Below are positions 17,323-29,627 of a stretch of 64,000 bases of DNA, piece by piece. Numbering within the stretch: the stretch's first letter is position 1; each line of letters starts with the position of its first letter. The notes beneath the pieces are model-generated. The model had not been told where the DNA came from. It saw only the letters and a program-made list of their open reading frames with translations, and searched no databases. Source of the stretch: Mycobacterium sp. 852002-51057_SCH5723018. Its GTDB lineage: Bacteria > Actinomycetota > Actinomycetes > Mycobacteriales > Mycobacteriaceae. Location of the stretch: assembly GCF_001667035.1 (NCBI RefSeq), contig NZ_LZIR01000021.1:17220-81219 (forward strand), in the 5' to 3' direction. Both the position numbers and the translations under genes were made by a program.

Positions 17323-17802
17323 GTGAGCGACGAAGGCCCGGACATCGGTGCCGCCAACGACCCCGCACGCGACGGCGGCGACACCGAGGACGGCCGCGGC
17401 AGCGGTCGTACGGCCGTGGTGACCAAGCCTGTGACGCCGCAACGGCCCACCGGCAAGAGGTCGCGGCAACGGGTGGCCGATGCCGACGAGGTCGATGCCG
17501 AGTCGACGGACGAGGTTGAGGCCGCCGAGGAAGACAAGGCCAAGAGGCGCGCCTCGAAGGCTGACAAGGCCAAGAAAGCCAAGAAGCCGAAGAAAGCCGG
17601 GGACCGGCCGGCCAACCCGTTCGTATTCGTCTACAGCTACCTCAAGCAGGTCGTTGCGGAGATGCGGAAGGTGATCTGGCCGAACCGCAAGCAGATGCTC
17701 ACCTATACCTCGGTGGTGCTGGCGTTTCTGGCCTTCATGGTGGCGCTGGTGGGCCTGGCGGACTTCGGCCTGACCAAGCTGGTGCTGCTGGTGTTCGGCT
17801 GA
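17323..17802 (+). CDS. secE: Preprotein translocase subunit SecE
   Basis: A 159-residue SecE, the small clamp subunit of the SecYEG channel. The first ~95 residues are a charged, Lys/Glu/Ala-rich extension usual in mycobacteria. The conserved SecE core follows: amphipathic [23 protein letters not shown] and one transmembrane helix near residues 128-155. The GTG at 17323 has AAGGAG 6 bases upstream; an ATG at 17318 is out of frame. nusG follows after 48 bases, the standard secE-nusG pairing. Confidence 0.95.
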   Translation: MSDEGPDIGAANDPARDGGDTEDGRGSGRTAVVTKPVTPQRPTGKRSRQRVADADEVDAESTDEVEAAEEDKAKRRASKADKAKKAKKPKKAGDRPANPFVFVYSYLKQVVAEMRKVIWPNRKQMLTYTSVVLAFLAFMVALVGLADFGLTKLVLLVFG

Positions 17803-17832
17803 GCTTGAAAGTGACACCGCTTTTGAGAGTGA

Positions 17833-18648
<816 letters not shown>

Positions 18649-18661
18649 CTCGGTGACGATG

Positions 18662-18680
18662 CGGGGCGCCTAGCGCCCCG
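18662..18680 (+). other. Perfect hairpin upstream of rplK
   Basis: CGGGGCGC-CTA-GCGCCCCG, an 8-bp perfect stem with a 3-base loop, lies 14 bases after the nusG stop. There is no T-run, so readthrough is probable. It might act as an mRNA processing or partial attenuation site separating nusG from the L11-L1 genes. Confidence 0.5.
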
Positions 18681-18730
18681 ACGAGGAACCGGCAATCCAA
18701 CATCGCCCAGGAAGGAACACCGACAACATC

Positions 18731-19159
18731 ATGGCCCCGAAGAAGAAAGTCGTTGGGCTGATCAAGCTGCAGATCCAGGCCGGGCAGGCAAACCCCGCCC
18801 CGCCGGTCGGGCCCGCGCTCGGCCAGCACGGCGTCAACATCATGGAGTTCTGCAAGGCGTACAACGCCGCCACGGAAAACCAGCGCGGTCAGGTCATCCC
18901 GGTGGAGATCACCGTCTACGAGGACCGCAGCTTCACCTTCGCGCTGAAGACCCCGCCCGCCGCCAAGCTGCTGTTGAAGGCCGCCGGCGTCGGCAAGGGC
19001 TCCCCCGAGCCGCACAAGACCAAGGTGGCCAAGGTCAGCTGGGATCAGGTTCGCGAGATCGCCGAGACCAAGAAGTCCGACCTCAACGCCAACGACATCG
19101 ACGCCGCCGCCAAGATCATCGCCGGCACCGCCCGGTCGATGGGCATCACCGTCGAGTAA
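18731..19159 (+). CDS. rplK: 50S ribosomal protein L11
   Basis: A 142-residue L11, part of the GTPase-associated centre with 23S rRNA and L10/L7-L12. The N-terminal domain [29 protein letters not shown] and the C-terminal RNA-binding helix ending [13 protein letters not shown] are characteristic. This is the family's usual length. GGAAGGAAC lies ahead of the ATG. rplA follows after 79 bases. Confidence 0.97.
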   Translation: MAPKKKVVGLIKLQIQAGQANPAPPVGPALGQHGVNIMEFCKAYNAATENQRGQVIPVEITVYEDRSFTFALKTPPAAKLLLKAAGVGKGSPEPHKTKVAKVSWDQVREIAETKKSDLNANDIDAAAKIIAGTARSMGITVE

Positions 19160-19238
19160 CAATTCACTCAGCGTGGGAGGGCCAGCTTCGGCCCGACAAA
19201 TACCGACAACCACGACCCAACACCAGATTGGATAGTCA

Positions 19239-19946
19239 ATGAGCAAGAACAGCAAGGCATACCGCGCCGCCGCCGAGAAGGTGGACCGCAACAGCCTGTA
19301 CAGCCCGCTGGAGGCGGCCAAGCTCGCCAAGGAAACGTCGTCGGCCAAGCAGGACGCGACCGTCGAGGTGGCGATCCGCCTCGGCGTCGACCCGCGCAAG
19401 GCGGACCAGATGGTGCGCGGCACGGTCAACCTGCCGCACGGCACCGGTAAGACGGCGCGGGTCGCGGTGTTCGCGGTCGGCGACAAGGCGGATGCCGCGG
19501 TCGCCGCGGGGGCTGATGTTGTCGGCAGCGACGACCTGATCGAGAAGATCCAGGGCGGATTTTTGGACTTCGACGCGGCGATCGCCACCCCCGACCAGAT
19601 GGCCAAGGTGGGTCGCATCGCCCGCATCCTGGGTCCGCGCGGGCTGATGCCAAACCCCAAGACCGGCACCGTGACCCCCGATGTCGCCAAGGCCGTCGCC
19701 GACATCAAGGGCGGCAAGATCAACTTCCGCGTCGACAAGCAGGCCAACCTGCACTTCGTCATCGGCAAGGCGTCGTTCGACGAGAAGAGCCTGGCCGAGA
19801 ACTACGGCGCCGCTATCGACGAGGTGCTGCGGGTCAAGCCGTCGTCGTCAAAGGGCCGTTACCTGAAGAAGATCACCGTGTCGACGACCACGGGTCCGGG
19901 CATTCCGGTGGACCCGGCGATCACCCGCAACTTCGCCGAGGCCTAA
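19239..19946 (+). CDS. rplA: 50S ribosomal protein L1
   Basis: A 235-residue L1 of the ribosomal stalk that releases deacylated tRNA; in many bacteria it also represses its own L11-L1 mRNA. The segments [19 protein letters not shown] and [18 protein letters not shown] are the family signature. The gap before it (19160-19238) contains a small GGGCC/GGCCC hairpin, a possible but unproven L1-binding site. No terminator was recognised between rplA and the converging sigma factor gene. Confidence 0.97.
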   Translation: MSKNSKAYRAAAEKVDRNSLYSPLEAAKLAKETSSAKQDATVEVAIRLGVDPRKADQMVRGTVNLPHGTGKTARVAVFAVGDKADAAVAAGADVVGSDDLIEKIQGGFLDFDAAIATPDQMAKVGRIARILGPRGLMPNPKTGTVTPDVAKAVADIKGGKINFRVDKQANLHFVIGKASFDEKSLAENYGAAIDEVLRVKPSSSKGRYLKKITVSTTTGPGIPVDPAITRNFAEA

Positions 19947-20002
19947 CCTCCGGCGCGGTCCCGGCACGGTGCTGATGTGGCCGGTGTGACAGTCGCGCAG
20001 CG

Positions 20003-21220
20003 CTACCCGCCGCACTCCGCAATGCGCCGCCGCAAAAAGTCGCGGCCGGGCTCAGAACCGTTGGCCTCCAACGCCTTTCGGTACCAGCTGAGGGCTTCGG
20101 CGGGCCGTCCGGCGCGCCGCAGCAGATCGGCGCGGACCGTCTCGACCAAATTGGTGCGACTCAGCCGGGGATCGTGCGCCACGGCGTCCAGGGCGGCCAG
20201 GCCGGCGTCCGGCCCGTCGCGGAAACCGACCGCCAGCGCGCGGTTGGCGCGCACCACCGGGGAATCGGTCAGCCGCAGCAACCGGTCGTAGGCCGCGCAG
20301 ATCGCGGACCAATCCGTCTGCTCCCAGGATGGCGCCGTCGCGTGCAACGCGGCGATCACCGCCTGCGGCAGGTACGGGCCCGGCGACCCCCGCGCCCGCC
20401 GCAACCGGTCCAGCCCGCGGGCGATGCGGCCGCGGTCCCACCGCCGGCGGTCCTGCTCCTCGAGCGGCACCAGCCCCCCGGCATCGTCCACCCGGGTCGC
20501 GCGCCGCGAATCGTGCAGCAGCATCAGCGCGGCCAGCGCGTGGGCCTCCGGCTCGTCTGGCATCAGCGCGCACAGCTCGCCGGCCAGCCGGACCCCTTCG
20601 TCGCACAGCTCGTCGCGAATCGCCGACGGGCCGGCCGTGGACCAATAGCCCTCGGTGAAGACCGAGTAGATGCAGCTGAGCACGTGCGGCGTGCGCTCGG
20701 GCAGCAGCTCGGCGGGCGGCACCCGCAGCGGGATGTTGGCGTGCCGAACCTTGTTCTTGGCGCGCGTAATTCGCTGCCCCACGGCCGCCTCGGTCTGCAG
20801 CAGCGCGCGGGCGATCTCGCCGACGGTCAACCCGGACACCAGCCGCAGGGTGAGCGCCAGCTGCGACTGCCGGTCGAGCGCCGGGTGCGCGCAGGTGAAC
20901 ATCATCCGCAGCTCGTCGTCGACGACCGGATGCGGGTCGGTGCGATCGGTGCGGGCTCGAATCTCGTCCACCACAGCCGCCAATTCCTTTCCCGGGCGCA
21001 CCGATTCGCGGCGCAGCCGATCCCGGGCGCGGTTGCGTGCGACGGTCAGCAGCCAACCGCCGGGATGATCGGGCAGCCCGTCGCCGGGCCAGGTGCGAAG
21101 CGCCTCGGCGCAGGCCTCCTGGACGGCGTCCTCGGCGACGGTGAGGTCGCCGGACCACCGCGCGAGCGCGGCGACGGCCGGTCCCCACTCCCGCCGGAAG
21201 ACGCCGTCCAGGTCGGCCAT
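20003..21220 (-). CDS. ECF-family RNA polymerase sigma factor, ECF42/SigJ-like with long C-terminal domain
   Basis: A 405-residue extracytoplasmic-function sigma factor. Region 2 (DLTVAEDAVQEACAEALRTW ... WLLTVARNRARDRLRRE) and region 4 (SGLTVGEIARALLQTEAAVGQRITRAKNKVRH) occupy the first ~165 residues. The remaining ~240 residues form the TPR-like C-terminal domain (DUF6596) typical of the ECF42 group, thought to control activity in place of an anti-sigma factor. It lies 8 bases downstream of a double DGPF/YCII gene, the hallmark partner of ECF42. No counterpart occurs at this site in H37Rv, so it looks like a lineage-specific insertion between rplA and mmaA4. Confidence 0.88.
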   Translation of the reverse strand: MADLDGVFRREWGPAVAALARWSGDLTVAEDAVQEACAEALRTWPGDGLPDHPGGWLLTVARNRARDRLRRESVRPGKELAAVVDEIRARTDRTDPHPVVDDELRMMFTCAHPALDRQSQLALTLRLVSGLTVGEIARALLQTEAAVGQRITRAKNKVRHANIPLRVPPAELLPERTPHVLSCIYSVFTEGYWSTAGPSAIRDELCDEGVRLAGELCALMPDEPEAHALAALMLLHDSRRATRVDDAGGLVPLEEQDRRRWDRGRIARGLDRLRRARGSPGPYLPQAVIAALHATAPSWEQTDWSAICAAYDRLLRLTDSPVVRANRALAVGFRDGPDAGLAALDAVAHDPRLSRTNLVETVRADLLRRAGRPAEALSWYRKALEANGSEPGRDFLRRRIAECGG

Positions 21221-21228
21221 TCGCGGGG

Positions 21229-21927
21229 CTACAGTCCCGAGAGGCCAGCCAGCTGCCGCAGCTCCACGGCCGACGCGGGGATCATCGACGCGATCTTGAC
21301 CGCCTCGTCGCGGTCGGCGGCGCCAAGCACGTAGAAGCCGTTGGCCACTTCGGCGCCTTCCGCGTACGGTCCGTCGGTGAGGAGGGCCTCGCCGTCGCGC
21401 ACCCGCACCGTCGTCGCCGTGGACCGATCGTGCAGTGCGGACCCGCCGACAATGTGATTGCCTGCGGCAGCGGCGAATTCACCGTGCCGAGCCGCCACGG
21501 CCTCCCACTCCGGTGTGCCCGGCGTGTGTGCGGACGCGGGTGGTTCCAGCAGCAGCGCCAGCCAGTCGTTGCCGGTGGTCGTGCGGGACGGCTCGAGCGA
21601 GTGGACGGTCGGCCACACCTCCACGGCGCCGTGCTGGGCGACCGGGACGCCGCGGGCCAGGGCCAGCGCCTCATCGAGATTCTCGGCCTCGAACACGTAG
21701 TAGCCGCAGGCCACCTCGGCGGCCTCGGCGAACGGGCCGTCGGTGACCACCGGCGCGTCGGGGCCACCGGTGATGCGGACGGCCGTCGCCGCGGGCGACA
21801 AGGCATCGCCGGCGCGGATCGCCGACCCCGCCTTGGAGTGGAACTCTTCAAAGGCCGCCATGATGGCGCCGTATTCGTCGGGCGTGCGCTCTTGTTCCCT
21901 GCTGATCAACAAGGCGAAGTACTGCAT
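21229..21927 (-). CDS. Tandem YCII/DGPF-domain protein, ECF42 partner
   Basis: A 232-residue protein made of two YCII-like domains, each with a DGPF-type signature: VVTDGPFAEAAEVACGYYV near residues 80-98 and LLTDGPYAEGAEVANGFYV near 185-203. YCII domains usually have an active His/Asp pair, but function in ECF42 operons is unknown; DGPF proteins are genetically linked to these sigma factors and may sense or modify a metabolite. A strong GGAGGTGA ribosome site precedes the ATG. The two fused copies suggest internal duplication. Confidence 0.85.
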   Translation of the reverse strand: MQYFALLISREQERTPDEYGAIMAAFEEFHSKAGSAIRAGDALSPAATAVRITGGPDAPVVTDGPFAEAAEVACGYYVFEAENLDEALALARGVPVAQHGAVEVWPTVHSLEPSRTTTGNDWLALLLEPPASAHTPGTPEWEAVAARHGEFAAAAGNHIVGGSALHDRSTATTVRVRDGEALLTDGPYAEGAEVANGFYVLGAADRDEAVKIASMIPASAVELRQLAGLSGL

Positions 21928-22023
21928 TTGTCGTCACCTCCGATAGTGAGCGAAACCCTGTGTTCCACTCTCTACCTACTCGACGAACGACGCAGCGGCT
22001 AATCCGACAACGCGCCAAGAAAA

Positions 22024-22917
22024 CTAAGCGGCGGCGCCCGGCTTGAGGTAGGTCACCAGCATGACGTCGAGCATCTCGTCGGTGAAGTAGTGCTCGCAGC
22101 CGCGCAGGTACTTCATGTAGCGGTCGTAGACCTCTTCCGAGGTGACCTCGATGGCCTTTTCCCGGTTGGACTCCAGCGCATCGCCCCAGATATGCAGCGT
22201 CTTGATGTAGTGCGGGCGCAGCGAAAGGGGTTCTGGCACTACGAAACCGGCCTTCTCGCCGTGCTCGACCATCATCTCGGTGGAGGGCAGCCGGCCACCC
22301 GGGAAGATCTCGGTGATGATGAACTTGATGAAGCGCGCGGTTTCGAAGCTCAGCTTCTTGCCGCGGGCGGCCATGTCGAACGGGTGATAGCCCACGCTGC
22401 TCTGAATCGTCATCCGGCCGTCGTCGGGCATGATGTCGAAACACCGCTTGAAGAAGTCGTCGTAGTTCTCGTGCCCGAAGTGCTCGAAGGCCTCGATCGA
22501 CACGATCCGGTCGACGGGCTCGTTGAAGTCCTCCCAGCCGTGCAGCCGCACGTCACGTGAGCGGGTGGTGTCGAGCGCCCCCAGCACCTGCTCGCAACGG
22601 GCGTGCTGGTTCTTCGACAAGGTCAGCCCGATAACGTTGACGTCGAACCGCTCGACGGCGCGCCTCATCGTGGTGCCCCAGCCGCAGCCGATGTCCAGCA
22701 GCGTCATGCCGGGCTTGAGGCCCAGCGTGTCCAAGTGCAGGTCGATCTTGGCGTACTGCGCCCCTTCGAGCGTCAGATCCGGCGGCTCGAAGTACGCGCA
22801 GCTGTAGATTCTGCTCGGGTCCTGGAACAGGGCGAAGAAATCGTCGGAGACGTCGTAGTGCGCCTGAATGTCTTCGAAGCGCGTCCGCGTCTTCGTCGGG
22901 CTCGGTTGATCAGCCAT
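22024..22917 (-). CDS. mmaA4: Hydroxymycolate synthase MmaA4
   Basis: A 297-residue SAM-dependent mycolic acid methyltransferase that adds a methyl and a hydroxyl group at the distal position, starting oxygenated (keto and methoxy) mycolates. [20 protein letters not shown], the SAM motif LLDIGCGWG and the C-terminal [22 protein letters not shown] are closely alike H37Rv MmaA4. It is the mmaA gene nearest rplA, the same order as in H37Rv. The ATG at 22917 follows GGAGAACAAGAAG. Confidence 0.94.
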   Translation of the reverse strand: MADQPSPTKTRTRFEDIQAHYDVSDDFFALFQDPSRIYSCAYFEPPDLTLEGAQYAKIDLHLDTLGLKPGMTLLDIGCGWGTTMRRAVERFDVNVIGLTLSKNQHARCEQVLGALDTTRSRDVRLHGWEDFNEPVDRIVSIEAFEHFGHENYDDFFKRCFDIMPDDGRMTIQSSVGYHPFDMAARGKKLSFETARFIKFIITEIFPGGRLPSTEMMVEHGEKAGFVVPEPLSLRPHYIKTLHIWGDALESNREKAIEVTSEEVYDRYMKYLRGCEHYFTDEMLDVMLVTYLKPGAAA

Positions 22918-22968
22918 TTTCTTCTTGTTCTCCTGGATGAATTCTGGGCGTAAGAACGATACCGAAGC

Positions 22969-23850
22969 TCACTTTTGCAAGGTGAATTGATTGCAGTCGA
23001 TGTAACCCATCCGGAACGCCTTGGCCGAGCCGATCAGATACTTCATGTAGCGCTCGTAGACCTCTTCGGACTGGATCGCGACGGCCTCCTCCTTGCGGGC
23101 CTCCAGCGCGTCGGCCCAGAAATCCAGGGTCTTGGCGAAGTCCAGCTGCAGTGACTGGCGGCGGGTCACCGTGAAACCGACCTTTTCCGAGTGCTCCTCG
23201 ACGGTTTCGATCATCGGTAGCCGGCCGCCGGGGAAGATCTCGGTCACGATGAACCGGATGAACTTGGCCATCTCCATCGTCAGGGGGATGCCCCGCTCCA
23301 TGACCTGCTTGACGTGCAACCCCGTGATCGCGTGGAGCAGCATCACACCGTTGGCCGGCAGGGCTTCGTAGGTGAACTTGAAGAAATCGTCGTAGCGGTG
23401 AAAGCCGAAGTGCTCCAACGCCTCGATGACGACGATGCGGTCCACCGGTTCGCTGAACTCCGCCCAGTCGCGCAGCAGCACCCGGCGCGAGCGGTCGCTG
23501 TCCACCCCATCGAGGACCTGCTGGCAGTAGGCGTGCTGGTTCTTCGACAGCGTCAGCCCGACGACGTTGACGTCGTATTTCTCGACCGCGCGCTTCATCA
23601 CCGACCCCCAGCCGCAGCCGACGTCGAGCAGGGTCATCCCCGGCTCCAGTCCCAGCTTGTCCAGGGTGAGGTCGATCTTGGCGACCTGCGCCTCGTGCAG
23701 GGTCATCCCGTCGCGCGGAAAGTACGCGCAGCTGTAGGTGCGGGTGGGGTCGACGAACAGGCCAAAGAACTCGTCCGACAGGTCGTAATGCGCCCTGACG
23801 TTGTCGGAGTTGGACCGCATACGCGTGGCGCCCACTAGATTTTCAGACAT
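22969..23850 (-). CDS. mmaA3: Methoxymycolate synthase MmaA3
   Basis: A 293-residue paralogue that O-methylates hydroxymycolates to methoxymycolates. The assignment rests on the N-terminus SRSNSDNV-like segment, MTLHEAQVAKIDLTLDKL, the GLHVKQVMERGIPLTMEMAKFI helix and the FRMGYIDCNQFTLQK tail, all MmaA3-like. Gly98 in the VVGLT motif, mutated to Asp in BCG strains lacking methoxymycolates, is intact. GGGAGGACCT gives a ribosome site before ATG 23850. Confidence 0.88.
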   Translation of the reverse strand: MSENLVGATRMRSNSDNVRAHYDLSDEFFGLFVDPTRTYSCAYFPRDGMTLHEAQVAKIDLTLDKLGLEPGMTLLDVGCGWGSVMKRAVEKYDVNVVGLTLSKNQHAYCQQVLDGVDSDRSRRVLLRDWAEFSEPVDRIVVIEALEHFGFHRYDDFFKFTYEALPANGVMLLHAITGLHVKQVMERGIPLTMEMAKFIRFIVTEIFPGGRLPMIETVEEHSEKVGFTVTRRQSLQLDFAKTLDFWADALEARKEEAVAIQSEEVYERYMKYLIGSAKAFRMGYIDCNQFTLQK

Positions 23851-23932
23851 AGGTCCTCCCGACTACACAGACACCTTTAACCAGGTGAGCCGTCCCCGGC
23901 ACCCTACACGCGGCGGGGCACATCCCTTGCAT

Positions 23933-24814
23933 TTAAGATCGCACGCCCCCGGGTTTTTCCAGGGTGAACTGGTTGACGTCGATGTACCCGATCCGGAAGG
24001 CGCCGGCGCAGCCGGTCAGGTACTTCACGTAGCGCTCGTAGACCTCTTCGGACTGGATCGCGATGGCCTCGTCCTTGTGGGCCTGCAGCGCCGCCGCCCA
24101 CAGGTCCAGGGTCCTGGCGTAATGCGGCTGCAACGACTGGCGACGGGTCAAGGTGAACCCCGCCCTCGCCGAGCGCTCCTGCACCATCTCGATCGACGGC
24201 AACCGCCCGCCCGGGAAGATCTCGGTGACGATGAACTTGATGAAGCGGGCCATCTCGAACGTCAGCGGTATGCCCCGCTCGACGCACTGCGGGCCCGTCA
24301 GCCCGGTGATCGTGTGCAGCAGCATCACGCCATCAGCGGGCAGGATGTTGTGGGCCATCTTGAAGAAGTCGTCGTAGCGATCGTGGCCGAAGTGCTCGAA
24401 CGCGCCGATCGACACGATGCGGTCGACGGGCTCGTCGAACTGTTCCCAGCCGGCCAGCAGCACTCGCTTGCGGCGCGGGCCGCCCATCTCGTCGAACGAC
24501 TTCTGCACGTGGGCGGCCTGGTTCTTCGACAGCGTCAGGCCGACGACGTCGACGTCGTATTTCTCGATGGCCCGCCGCATGGTGGCGCCCCAGCCGCAGC
24601 CGACGTCGAGCAGAGTCATACCGGGCTGCAACCCCAGCTTGCCCAGCGCCAGGTCGATCTTGGCGAGCTGCGCCTCTTCCAGCGTCATGTCGTCGCGCTC
24701 GAAGTAGGCGCAGCTGTAGGTCTGGGTGGGATCCAGAAACAGCCGGAAGAAGTCGTCGGACAGGTCGTAGTGCGCCTGCACATCGTCGAAATGCGGCGTC
24801 AGATTCTTGCCCAC
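23933..24814 (-). CDS. mmaA2: Mycolic acid cyclopropane synthase/methyltransferase MmaA2
   Basis: A 293-residue member assigned to MmaA2, which forms distal cis-cyclopropanes on mycolates. The N-terminus [25 protein letters not shown] and [12 protein letters not shown] are MmaA2-like. The middle ([19 protein letters not shown]) instead resembles the MmaA3 and MmaA4 pattern, so some exchange between paralogues is possible. The start is GTG at 24814. A short PGGVRS tail extends beyond the usual LEK/LAK end. Confidence 0.86.
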   Translation of the reverse strand: MGKNLTPHFDDVQAHYDLSDDFFRLFLDPTQTYSCAYFERDDMTLEEAQLAKIDLALGKLGLQPGMTLLDVGCGWGATMRRAIEKYDVDVVGLTLSKNQAAHVQKSFDEMGGPRRKRVLLAGWEQFDEPVDRIVSIGAFEHFGHDRYDDFFKMAHNILPADGVMLLHTITGLTGPQCVERGIPLTFEMARFIKFIVTEIFPGGRLPSIEMVQERSARAGFTLTRRQSLQPHYARTLDLWAAALQAHKDEAIAIQSEEVYERYVKYLTGCAGAFRIGYIDVNQFTLEKPGGVRS

Positions 24815-24858
24815 GGCGCTCTGTCCCTCCCTCCGGCCGTGCCGGCCCCCCGGTCAGC

Positions 24859-26694
<1,836 letters not shown>

Positions 26695-26695
<1 letters not shown>

Positions 26696-28041
26696 CAGAC
26701 TTCTACGTCGGTCTGGTGCTCCCGGCTGACCTCGACCATGAAGTTGGCGAAGTACCCCGTCAGCTGCGGGTCGGACATCATCTGCCACTTCGGTGCCAGC
26801 AGCTTCATGTACCGCTCGACGTAGAGGAACTGCTTGCCGATCAGCACCAGTTCGCGGGGCAGCTTGACGTCGTAGGCGTCGGCCAGCGCCGACAGCTGCC
26901 GCCCGATGTCGGCATAGGACATGTCGCCCAGCGACTTCATGGTCAGCGGGGTGGCGAAGCTTTCCAGGTCCTTGGCGGCCTGGGCCTCCGGCTTCATGGT
27001 GCCGACGGCGCCCATCAGCACGACGATCTTGCCGGCCGCGGCGTGGTCCTTCTTGACCAGCAGCGCGTACACCAGCTCGCGCAGCAGCCAGCGGGTGCGG
27101 GGATCGATGCGGCCCATGATGCCGAAGTCGAAGAACACGATGCGGCCCTCGTCGTCGACGTAGAGGTTGCCGGCGTGCAGGTCGCCGTGGAACAGCCCGT
27201 GCCGCAGCCCGCCCTCGAAGACACTGAACAGCAGCGCCTTGACCAGCTCGGTGCCGTCGAACCCGGCTTTGCGGATGGCGGCCACGTCGTCGATGCGGAC
27301 GCCGTGCACCCGCTCCATCGTCAGAACCCGCTCTCCGGTGAAGTCCCAATGCACGTGCGGCACCCGGATGTTCTTGCCCAGCGGTGAGGAGTGCAGGTGG
27401 GCTACCCACGCCTCCATCGACTGCGCCTCCAGGCGAAAGTCCAACTCCTCGGCCAGGTTGTCGGAGAAGTCGGCAACCACATCCTGCGCCGAAAGCCGGC
27501 GGCCCAGCTTGGCCAGTTCGACGGCCTGGGCGAAGCGCTTGAGGATCTGCAGGTCGGCGGCGACCCGCCGCCGGATGCCCGGCCGCTGGATCTTGACGAC
27601 GACCTCCTCGCCGCTGTGCAGGGTCGCGTAGTGCACCTGCGCGATGGACGCCGACGCGAACGGCGTCTCGTCCCACTTGGCGAACAGCTCGGACGGGTCG
27701 CCGCCGAGCTCCTCGACGAACAGCTCGTGGATCTCGGTCGCGTCGGCGGGGGGCACCCGGTCGAGCAGGCCGCGGAATTCGCGCGACAGCGACTCGCCGA
27801 ACGCGCCGGGGCTGGACGCGATGATCTGGCCGAACTTCACGTACGTCGGCCCCAGGTCGGCGAAGGTCTGCGGGAGCTGCTTGATCACCTTCTGCTGCAA
27901 CGGCCCCTTGGCCGGCAGCTTGGCGAGAACGCGAGCGGCGGTGCGCGTGACTTGCCAACCGGTGGCCGCCATCCGGGCCGCTTCGACCGGTAGCGGCACC
28001 CGGTCGAGCTTGGCCACCTCGCGGTGCTTGGTAGAAGTCAT
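26695..28041 (-). CDS. ABC1/UbiB-family atypical kinase-like protein (Rv0647c homologue)
   Basis: A 448-residue UbiB/ADCK-type protein. Family motifs are ordered: KxGQ-like YVKFGQIIASSP near residue 65, the Ala-rich loop ASASIAQVHYA replacing the Gly-rich loop, VVKIQRPGIRRR with the nucleotide-binding Lys, then HGDLHAGNL and FFDFGIMG with the catalytic Asp and metal Asp. UbiB family members support isoprenoid-lipid or quinone handling as ATPases; the target in mycobacteria is unknown. The ATG at 28041 (MTSTKHREVAKL) is chosen; the frame is open upstream only opposite another gene. Confidence 0.88.
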
Positions 28042-28093
28042 GACAGCAGTCTGCCAAATCGGCGGTGTCAAGTCCCAATTGCTGTGAGGGCGC

Positions 28094-29017
28094 TCACCGG
28101 GATCCCGCGACCGCGAAGTTCTCGGTGAGGGCCTCGAGCACCGGCCGCCAGACCGGTTCCGGAAGGTCGTGGCCCATCCCGTCGACCACGATGTATCGCG
28201 CGCCGGGGATGGCCGCGGCGACCGCCCGCCCGTTGCGCGGCCGCACCATCGGGTCGGCCGAACCGTGCAGCACCACGGTCGGCGCCGCGATCGCCCTGCT
28301 GTAACGGAGCAGGCTGCCGGTGCCCAGCACGGCGTCGAACTGGCGCAACATGCCCTGCGGGTAGCTGCAGCGCTCCGCGAGTCGCCGCACCCGCTCGCGC
28401 AGCTCGGCGTCGGACGGCAGGAAGTTCGGACCGTTGAATACCGCGACGTTGCGCACCTCGGAGGCCAGCTTCTCCTCGGCCGCGGCGTCTTGGGCCGGCG
28501 CATCGAGCGCGAGCTTGATGACGCGCCACGCCGGCAACGCGGAAAACGGCTTGCCGGTGGTGGACATGATGATGCCCACCGAGGCCACCCGCTGCGGCTC
28601 GATCGCCGCCAGGATCTGCGCGATCATGCCGCCCAGCGACGCGCCCACCACATGGGCCCGGTCGATGCGCAGGTGGTCGAGCAACGCCACCGCGTCGGCG
28701 GTCATGTCGATCAGGGTGTAGGGCACCGCGCTGGGCCTGCCCAACCAGTAGCGGCCGATCCGCCGATAGACGGGGCCGCGGGCGCGCAGGCCGTGCATCT
28801 TGCCCGACAGCCCGGTGTCGCGGTGGTCGAAGCGGATGACGCGGTAGCCGGCGTCGACGAGGCGCGCGCAGAAGCCGTCGGGCCACATCGGCAGCTGGGC
28901 GCCCAGGCCCATGATGAGCAGCGCGGGCGGGGCCGCCGGGTCGCCCAGGTCCTCGTAGTAGAGCTCGACGGCACCCTGCGCCGTCTCGTGGCGGGCGACG
29001 CCGTTACGCGTCAGCAC
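28094..29017 (-). CDS. Second LipG-like alpha/beta hydrolase
   Basis: A 307-residue paralogue of LipG. The two share AVELYYEDLGDP / LKLYYEDMGDV, LLIMGLGAQLPMWPDGFC / LLIMGLGAQLLVWRTGFC, GASLGGMIAQILA and the closing GHDLPEPVW. This suggests duplication around the ABC1 gene. It is absent at this site in H37Rv. The start is GTG at 29017, overlapping the end of the DinB gene by 14 bases. It lies in one minus-strand run DinB-DinB-hydrolase-ABC1-lipG-mmaA1. Confidence 0.88.
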   Translation of the reverse strand: MLTRNGVARHETAQGAVELYYEDLGDPAAPPALLIMGLGAQLPMWPDGFCARLVDAGYRVIRFDHRDTGLSGKMHGLRARGPVYRRIGRYWLGRPSAVPYTLIDMTADAVALLDHLRIDRAHVVGASLGGMIAQILAAIEPQRVASVGIIMSTTGKPFSALPAWRVIKLALDAPAQDAAAEEKLASEVRNVAVFNGPNFLPSDAELRERVRRLAERCSYPQGMLRQFDAVLGTGSLLRYSRAIAAPTVVLHGSADPMVRPRNGRAVAAAIPGARYIVVDGMGHDLPEPVWRPVLEALTENFAVAGSR

Positions 29018-29624
29018 GCTTCTGCTGAGGCTGCTGAGGTGCCCAGGGCGTCACCCACCCTTCGATCGTCCAGCCCTCCCGGGCGGCGATCAACTCGTAC
29101 ATGGTGGCGCCGTCGATCGTTTCCCGGACGATGTCGGCGTGACCGGCGTGGCGGGCCAGCTCGTTGATCACATGCAGGATCACCCAGCGCACCGACCAGG
29201 CCTCCTGGTTCTTGGGAAACCAAGGGATGTCCTGCGGGACGGGCACCGCGGCGTCGAGGTCGGCGGTTTCGGTCAGCCTCAGCGATTCGGCGTTCTGGGC
29301 TTCGAACGCCCGCAGCAGCCCATCGAGCGTCTCGTCGGTCCGCATCACGTGTTGTTCGCCGAACTGCTTGGCGATCTCCTCGAACGGCCGCGGGTCCTTC
29401 GGCGGCGCATCCGGCGCGGCGGCGACGCGCGCCATCCAGGTGCGTTGCATGGCGGTGGCGTGCTTGATCAACCCGCCGACCGACAGCGCGCTCGCCGACG
29501 GGGTGGCGCGAGCCTGTTCGTCGGTGAGGCCGTACGAGACGGCGAAATAGGCGCTTTGGTGGTAGGCCAGGTACTCGCGCAGCGCGCTGCGTTCGTCGGT
29601 CACGGGTGGGGCGAGCGCGGGCAT
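29004..29624 (-). CDS. DinB-like (DUF664) four-helix protein
   Basis: A 206-residue DinB/YfiT-superfamily protein. The conserved metal-binding histidines are in GGLIKHATAMQRTWM (residues ~50-64) and in NELARHAGHADIVRETIDG near 160-178. Members include thiol-dependent transferases such as mycothiol S-transferase and maleylpyruvate isomerase. This protein may use mycothiol, but that is inference. AGGAGG precedes the ATG at 29624. It follows the next DinB gene after 3 bases and overlaps the hydrolase gene. Confidence 0.83.
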   Translation of the reverse strand: MPALAPPVTDERSALREYLAYHQSAYFAVSYGLTDEQARATPSASALSVGGLIKHATAMQRTWMARVAAAPDAPPKDPRPFEEIAKQFGEQHVMRTDETLDGLLRAFEAQNAESLRLTETADLDAAVPVPQDIPWFPKNQEAWSVRWVILHVINELARHAGHADIVRETIDGATMYELIAAREGWTIEGWVTPWAPQQPQQKRADA

Positions 29625-29627
29625 TTC

